The translations under genes were made by a program, and so were the position numbers. 64,000 nt of DNA from Ascidia mentula (taxonomy: Eukaryota; Chordata; Ascidiacea; Phlebobranchia; Ascidiidae), in contig OX387200.1 of the NCBI GenBank assembly GCA_947561715.1, forward strand, positions 4,218,501 through 4,282,500, written 5' to 3'. The notes under the pieces were generated by a model, which made no database searches, was not told the origin of the DNA, and was given only the letters and a program-made list of their open reading frames with translations. Within the stretch, counting starts at the first letter, position 1, and every line of letters begins with the position of its first letter. This document shows positions 58,943-64,000 of the stretch, piece by piece.

Positions 58943-61240
58943 CCAGCTTTTTCGTTGGTTTACCATTCGCCACCTCTTTATCGCCCACAAGCGGTGGCTT
59001 GACCGCCAAAAATCCGAACACGTTGGCGTACAAGAGCGTACCCAGAAACACAAATCCTGTTCCAAGCCAATGCATGGGCGTGAAATCATTTTTGAAATAC
59101 CACACTGACAGAACCAGGGAGACGAACTTGCGAAGAGTAATTACCAGGGTTACAGTTAGTGAGGTACATACTGTGACAAGGTAGAAGATAGACCGAATAC
59201 AAACATATTGAGTAAGCACGTTGGCAAGCATGTATTGCCACAGAATAGGCATGGTAAGTTGGGCACCTGGGAATGAACAAAAGTTTGTTTAAAAGTTAAA
59301 CAAAAACATGGTGAATCTTTTACACTACCTACACAACTAAAGAGGGACACTGAAAATAATGCAACTGCCAGTATGACAGAAAAGCAATAATTATGTAAGA
59401 GGTTGTCACACAAAAAATAGCTCTTAATTTATGCATTGTTTAAAACAACTATTTAAAACAAAAACTTTAATGTTGTGTAGGTCACAAGGGAAATTTTTAC
59501 ATGAATACAATTTATTTATTTATGTCAACAAACATCAAATAAATTAGGCTCAAGGTACCTGAGAAAATTGATATTGCCCAGCTTACAACAGGCACAGGCT
59601 GCAGCTCAGACTGATTAAGGATTGTGATGTTTTCCATTATACTTGGTGCCAAAACTATGAAGAAAGGTAGTGGAAGAACATGCTAAAAAGGATTAAATTG
59701 GCAGGTTAATTAAATGTTTCCATACACAAATGTTTACACAAAAACACAATTTACACCTTACATTATAAAATAAGGCTTCTCGTGACAATTTTCCATACTG
59801 AAGAAAAAGGGTCTCTTGATATATACCCAGGCGTGCAGACATGAATAAGGCAAACAAAAGCAGGAATATTCCCGCAAGCATTATCAGAGAGTCACTGGAA
59901 TCATCGCCGGAAAATGAAGAAGTTGATTGCACTTCAGATCCTGAGCTCTGTAGAGAAAAATGCTGATGTGACCAAAACTGAAAAAAAGATAAACTTTGGG
60001 AAATACAAGAACATTCCAAATGATCAACCAAAATATACGATAAGTAGCCTTTTTTTGACCCATAAAATTAGTTGAACTTATGCAGTGACCCTATATAAAT
60101 ATTAAAAGATGTATATATGCAGTAAAATATTTACTATTGGTCAAAGTTCTGCAGTTTATTCACAAATCTGCCAAACACAGAGCTATGACTCTTTTATTGA
60201 ACATTTAACTCAACATGGGGTTACAACCAACAATTTACATCCAAATTAAACATATGTAGACTATGCAATAAGTCAAGCACTTACTGTAGCAAAAGTACAA
60301 ATTCCAATTCCTAAGGAAACCAGAAAGACCGCCATAAATTTAGTAACAGGGTAAACTCGTCTCAAAATAACTACCCCAAGAAGCAAGTTTGCGACAAGTG
60401 ACCCCTGGAAAATATTAGAACGAATAATGATTGTTATTGTTTAAATTTAAAGACACAGAACTTACCGATTTGAAGATCATGTGCAAAGGCATTGGTATAT
60501 TACAATCTAATGCCATGATGTTTGTGACGCTAACGGCAAAATACATAAGAACCATGATGGCATACTTGCTGAAATGCAAAAGGTTGTTTTTCCATGGGAG
60601 TTTACTGATAAATTTTAGTTGTCCCACCTCAAAGGAATCTTTCGAGATGTAGTTCCAAACTTGCTTTGAAATATAAAACCCTCCATAGATACAAATAAAA
60701 ATTGAAAAAACACAATCATGTTTCCACTGCTAGCTGAAGCCCTGAAAGATAATATTGCTCTAGTTTTAACAATGGGTATAGATATGCCATGCCGATTTTT
60801 ATTGACCTGTGTCCTATAATGAATGTACAATAGAAAAAAATATAGGTAGAATGTATGTTTTTCAATATCTTATTCTGATTTACAGATTACTAGAAATACA
60901 TAATGGACAATTTCCTAAAAAACAATTTGCTTAGAAAAACATTAATTGTATGTATTAATCAAAGGAAGTTTACCAAGCTGTGCTCGAGGTAACTTCCAAA
61001 AGCAAAACAACCACACAGAATCACAAAATATACTTAGATTTAAAGATGAAAAGTATATTGGTGTCAATAGTTTAATAAAATACAGTTAAACTCTTACACA
61101 AGTTAACCAACAGTATTTGTGTTTGTATGGGTGTAGTCTAGCCTTGTTACATACCTGATAAGATGCTCCAAGAAAACCACATTTAAACAGCACCCAATAA
61201 TAACCGTAAACACGGCAATGGCAGGAGTGGACAACTGCAT
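58938..61240 (-). CDS. SLC35B4: SLC35B4, UDP-xylose/UDP-GlcNAc transporter
   Basis: Nucleotide-sugar antiporter of the Golgi/ER membrane, supplying UDP-xylose and UDP-N-acetylglucosamine for glycan synthesis. Seven minus-strand exons in transcript order: 61240-61155, 60741-60628, 60568-60466, 60404-60285, 59947-59762, 59682-59559, 59266-58938; 353 residues, against about 331 in human. The start MQLSTPAIAVFTVIIGCC matches the human N-terminus in layout. Diagnostic blocks are IPMPLHMIFKSGSLVANL, FALFMSARLGIYQETL, TQYVCIRSIF and SLTVTLVITLRKFVSLVLS followed by LGTGFVFLGTLLYANV. Many hydrophobic helices are visible, as in the usual ten-TM fold. The C-terminus ends KKLE, a KKXX-type ER-retrieval signal. 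Confidence 0.94.
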
Positions 61241-62410
61241 TATAACCAAACCCGGCTACTGGCTTGAAATAAACTACCACATAAATAGTTTTTATTAAAC
61301 CAACAAAACCACACCACAGCTTTGGAACTTCCTCAAAATTGTTTTACTTACAAAAATACGATCAGCTGTTGGCTGCGAAGACTTTAAACACGTACCAGCA
61401 GAGTTTAATTATCAGTTAACAAATCATCAAAATAATGTAATTTTATGCAAAATTCATTAAAAAATTATTCTAAAAACATCATTTAATTAAATTACGGTAC
61501 ACAAAATGTAGTCAGTTATAGGCTACATTTATAACAATTCTTACGGTTTAGGATAAATTAATTTCTTTTGAGGTGGGGTCATTCAAGCATGAATAGTGAA
61601 GTCGTGTCTTGGAAAATACTACTACACCGAGTCACAAAGTTTTTTCCCAACTTGATCCAGTTATAAGTCTGTGTAAAACAGAAATCTGTGCGAATTTCAA
61701 TGATTAGGTGTAACAGGGCAACCGCCTATAATTTTGTTTGAAAATTAACTTGAAATACTACACGAAATCGTGGCGTTAATATCCGCACTGATTTCTATGT
61801 TACATATGCTTGTATGTGGATCAAGTTTGGAAAAATATTGTGACCCGGTGTATAAGTATCTTCCTCGCGTCTTGGCTAAAAAAAAACTGTCTGAACAAAT
61901 ATTAAATTGCAAAGAAACCTTGAGGATTCGTGCCAAAATGTTTGATACTATCTAGTCGAGTGCCACACTTTATTGTGACGGTTTAAAACTAGACATAAAA
62001 CCAAATGCTATTGTTAACCACCGTCTTAACGGAGACTGGGCTTTATGAGCCACACGCAACAAGACGCCCCGGGCACAAAGTGACCAATGGTGATCACCGT
62101 TACCGCATTTTACCTTGTCTCGCCATTTGCAGCACTTAACTAAGCGAAATAAGGCCCAGGAAAGTTCGTGTGAATAAAGTTTTTGGACAGTTAGTCTGTC
62201 CCAAATAATGCATCAGCAACTACTGAAAGTTATTAATATTGGTAAAACACACCAATATTTGCCTAAATTAATATATGCTTTCGAGAATTTGTTGATAAAA
62301 CTGCTTGGTTCTATAGTTGCCCGCAAGCAGGTTTGAAAAATCGTACTTGGCGTGTACGTTACGCAAGATTAGGTCGAGACCAGGCGCGTGCCGAACATAC
62401 CAGTCTCGCC
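61241..62410. other. Shared upstream region of divergent SLC35B4 and HYKK
   Basis: About 1.17 kb between two head-to-head start codons, so it must contain both 5' UTRs and promoters unless one gene has an upstream non-coding exon. A CCAAT at 62087-62091 is followed by the palindrome GGTGATCACC. No TATA box is obvious. The reading frame 61770-61955 matches nothing I know. Confidence 0.6.
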
Positions 62411-63888
62411 ATGACCAACGCTTTTGACCGGTTTACTATGGAGGGAGCAATCAATTTGGTACAAAAGGAATACAGCATTGATGTGACAGAATTTAAAGTG
62501 TTGGATGGATATATTGACAAAAATCTGTGGCTGAAAAGCAGCGACGAGAAAGAATACGTGATGAGAATTAAACTGCAAAGTTTTAACGAAAGTTTGGGTA
62601 AGTGAAGAAGGAACAGATGCTGAAACTTAATTGTTTGTGCAACGATGGACGTCGTAGGTGGCGCTTATAACTAGGTTAGACGTGGAGTTCCCAAGTAAAC
62701 TGAAATTTGGGGCTGAAATTTAGCAATCTCTTTCCTTCTGAAGTAATTCAATCTTCCAACGTAATATGTACAATTTTATTCTTACCAAGTGCCAATATCA
62801 GGACCCAAGCCAGGCAACTTTAACTTTAATCCTTTTCACACAAGCAGTTTACGTGGCAATCGATAGAAACAGAATAGAATCAGACTAGAATGAATAAATA
62901 CAGATTGCAACGCAGGAAGCCCAGAGCACAGGAAATAATTTACTGGTATTAGCCGGACAAGTAAAGTTTTTGCTACGACCGAGGCGCCACCTTGCGGTAA
63001 AACTTGCGTCACACGAAAATAGTCCCTTGAAGCTCTATTTGGGTTGTCTTAAGAATAGCAAACAACTGTCATATATCATTTCAAACAAATTGAACCTAAA
63101 TTAAAAAATTCCAAACATTTCGTTATGCCCAAAACATCACAACACCGAATGGAAATTAGCTAAAAAACGACACAAAATACAAATTATTGTGTTTTTTTTT
63201 CAAGAGCAAATGATAGAGGATGGTTTGGTTCACCTCAACCGAGAAGGTTTCCAAGTCCCCATGCCAATCACATCCTTTCTGGAGGGAAAATCACGCGTTA
63301 AATACATAACAAGTATGTAAGGATCGACCAAAGTTTTTTTTTTATCGTTTATTTAAATCTCAGGCGAATGTTGCAGAAAGAGTCCCATAATTAAAAAAAT
63401 TTGGGACTCGGAAGATCAATGTTTACTATTTCTTGGATCCACTGTTTGTACATTTCTAACAAAAATCTTTAGTAATTTTTCATTTTTCCTTTTATGTAGA
63501 AAGCCGCGACAATTCAATTAAAAGCATTCCCGTTCAAGTCGCACGCTTTATTCCCGGAAAAACGGTTTATAATTCCAGTTTCACTGATGAGGAACTTTAC
63601 ACGCTTTCCTGGAATATTGGCGCCTACGGTGGAAGTATGCAGCGTCATCTAACGGTACGACTAAATAAAACCTTGAATGCAGTCGAAATATATCGGATTT
63701 TGCACAGACCTTTTCCAGCTTAAAACGCATGAGAAGGGACGATTTTTACGTCTGGTACACGGAAAACTTCCCGGAGCTTCAGGGGCTGCTACACTTTGTT
63801 GACGACATTGAACTCAGGAGGTTAATAAAAGATTTCGTTTTGGGGTTTGAAGAAAACGTTTCAACGAAGTTACCACGGTTGCGCCAAG
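62411..63888 (+). CDS. HYKK: Hydroxylysine kinase-like protein, first four exons (cut by window end)
   Basis: Likely the GTP-dependent kinase that phosphorylates 5-hydroxylysine from collagen breakdown; APH/choline-kinase fold. Exons: 62411-62597, 63205-63312, 63500-63654, 63708-63888, all GT-AG and in frame. Recognisable N-lobe features are LDGYIDKNLWL (human LPSYDDQNFHV), EYVMRI with the candidate ATP/GTP-contacting strand, and VARFIPGKTV (human LLTYLPGRPI), then a helical segment FYVWYTENFPEL. The catalytic His-Gly-Asp block should lie in the next exon, beyond 64000. ATG 62411 is the first in-frame ATG. A related APH-family kinase is the main alternative. Confidence 0.78.
62598..63204 (+). 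other. HYKK first intron, nothing recognised
   Basis: A 607-bp intron between ESLG and EQMIEDG, bounded by GTAAGT and a TTTTTTTTTCAAG acceptor. No repeat or RNA gene seen. Confidence 0.6.
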
Positions 63889-64000
63889 GTAAGTGGTCAT
63901 GGCATATATGAGGATATTGTCAATCTGTGGCCAATGTATAGAATGGGTCGGGATCAACCTTTTGATGGTTTTACGAAACCGAGGTTTTGTTTAAAACACC

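Noticed and set aside
62333-62410. Upstream extension of the HYKK first exon from a TTG
   Set aside because: TTG is not an expected start in an animal gene; ATG 62411 is the first in-frame ATG.
63380-63409. Short hairpin GAGTCCCA/TGGGACTC in a HYKK intron
   Set aside because: Too small for a known RNA class and AT-rich loop; probably chance.

Overview
The window reads as nuclear DNA from a tunicate, most probably an ascidian of the Ciona type. This is inferred from many short exons split by compact introns of about 100-1,200 bp, proteins closest in character to chordate families, and a let-7 microRNA cluster. No rRNA, CRISPR array, prokaryotic operon or virus-like element was seen.

Region 1 (1-46977, + strand) is the 3' two thirds of one giant gene, HUWE1, a HECT-type E3 ubiquitin ligase. 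I could follow 55 consecutive exons (1867-46977) that join in frame into about 2,939 codons ending in the family C-terminus. They carry the WWE domain, an Asp/Glu-rich tract, a charged helical exon, ubiquitin-binding (UBM-like) repeats and the whole HECT domain with its catalytic Cys. The N-terminal armadillo-like part and UBA domain lie upstream of the window. One intron is unusually large (6935-15186). Another (31209-34441) carries five let-7 precursors in the sense direction. Human HUWE1 also hosts two let-7 genes (let-7f-2 and miR-98), so the host-guest pairing looks ancient in chordates. Three precursors carry the LIN28-type GGAG motif beside the star arm and two carry a different shared sequence there.

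Region 2 (45831-48744): the 3' end of HUWE1 is tandemly duplicated. The downstream copy keeps the penultimate exon intact but has lost the terminal exon through a 493-bp deletion. All coding differences between the copies are synonymous.

Region 3 (48745-57669): a 3.9-kb spacer leads to a TATA promoter and a 13-exon gene for a secreted 507-residue protein with the order signal peptide, ShKT, EGF, calcium-binding-type EGF, trypsin-like domain, Cys-rich ShK-like module, ShKT. Its catalytic Ser is replaced by Gly, so it should be a pseudoprotease.

Region 4 (58938-63888): SLC35B4 (nucleotide-sugar transporter, - strand, 7 exons, complete) faces head-to-head the first four exons of a hydroxylysine-kinase-like gene (HYKK, + strand, cut by the window end) across a shared 1.17-kb upstream region. 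SLC35B4 converges with the protease-homolog gene across a 1.27-kb spacer.

The genes show no common pathway; the meaningful link is between HUWE1 and its intronic let-7 genes, which share a primary transcript. Several near-perfect hairpins in other HUWE1 introns (42260-42313, 21777-21887, 3771-3825) are candidates for further small RNAs or inverted-repeat elements.
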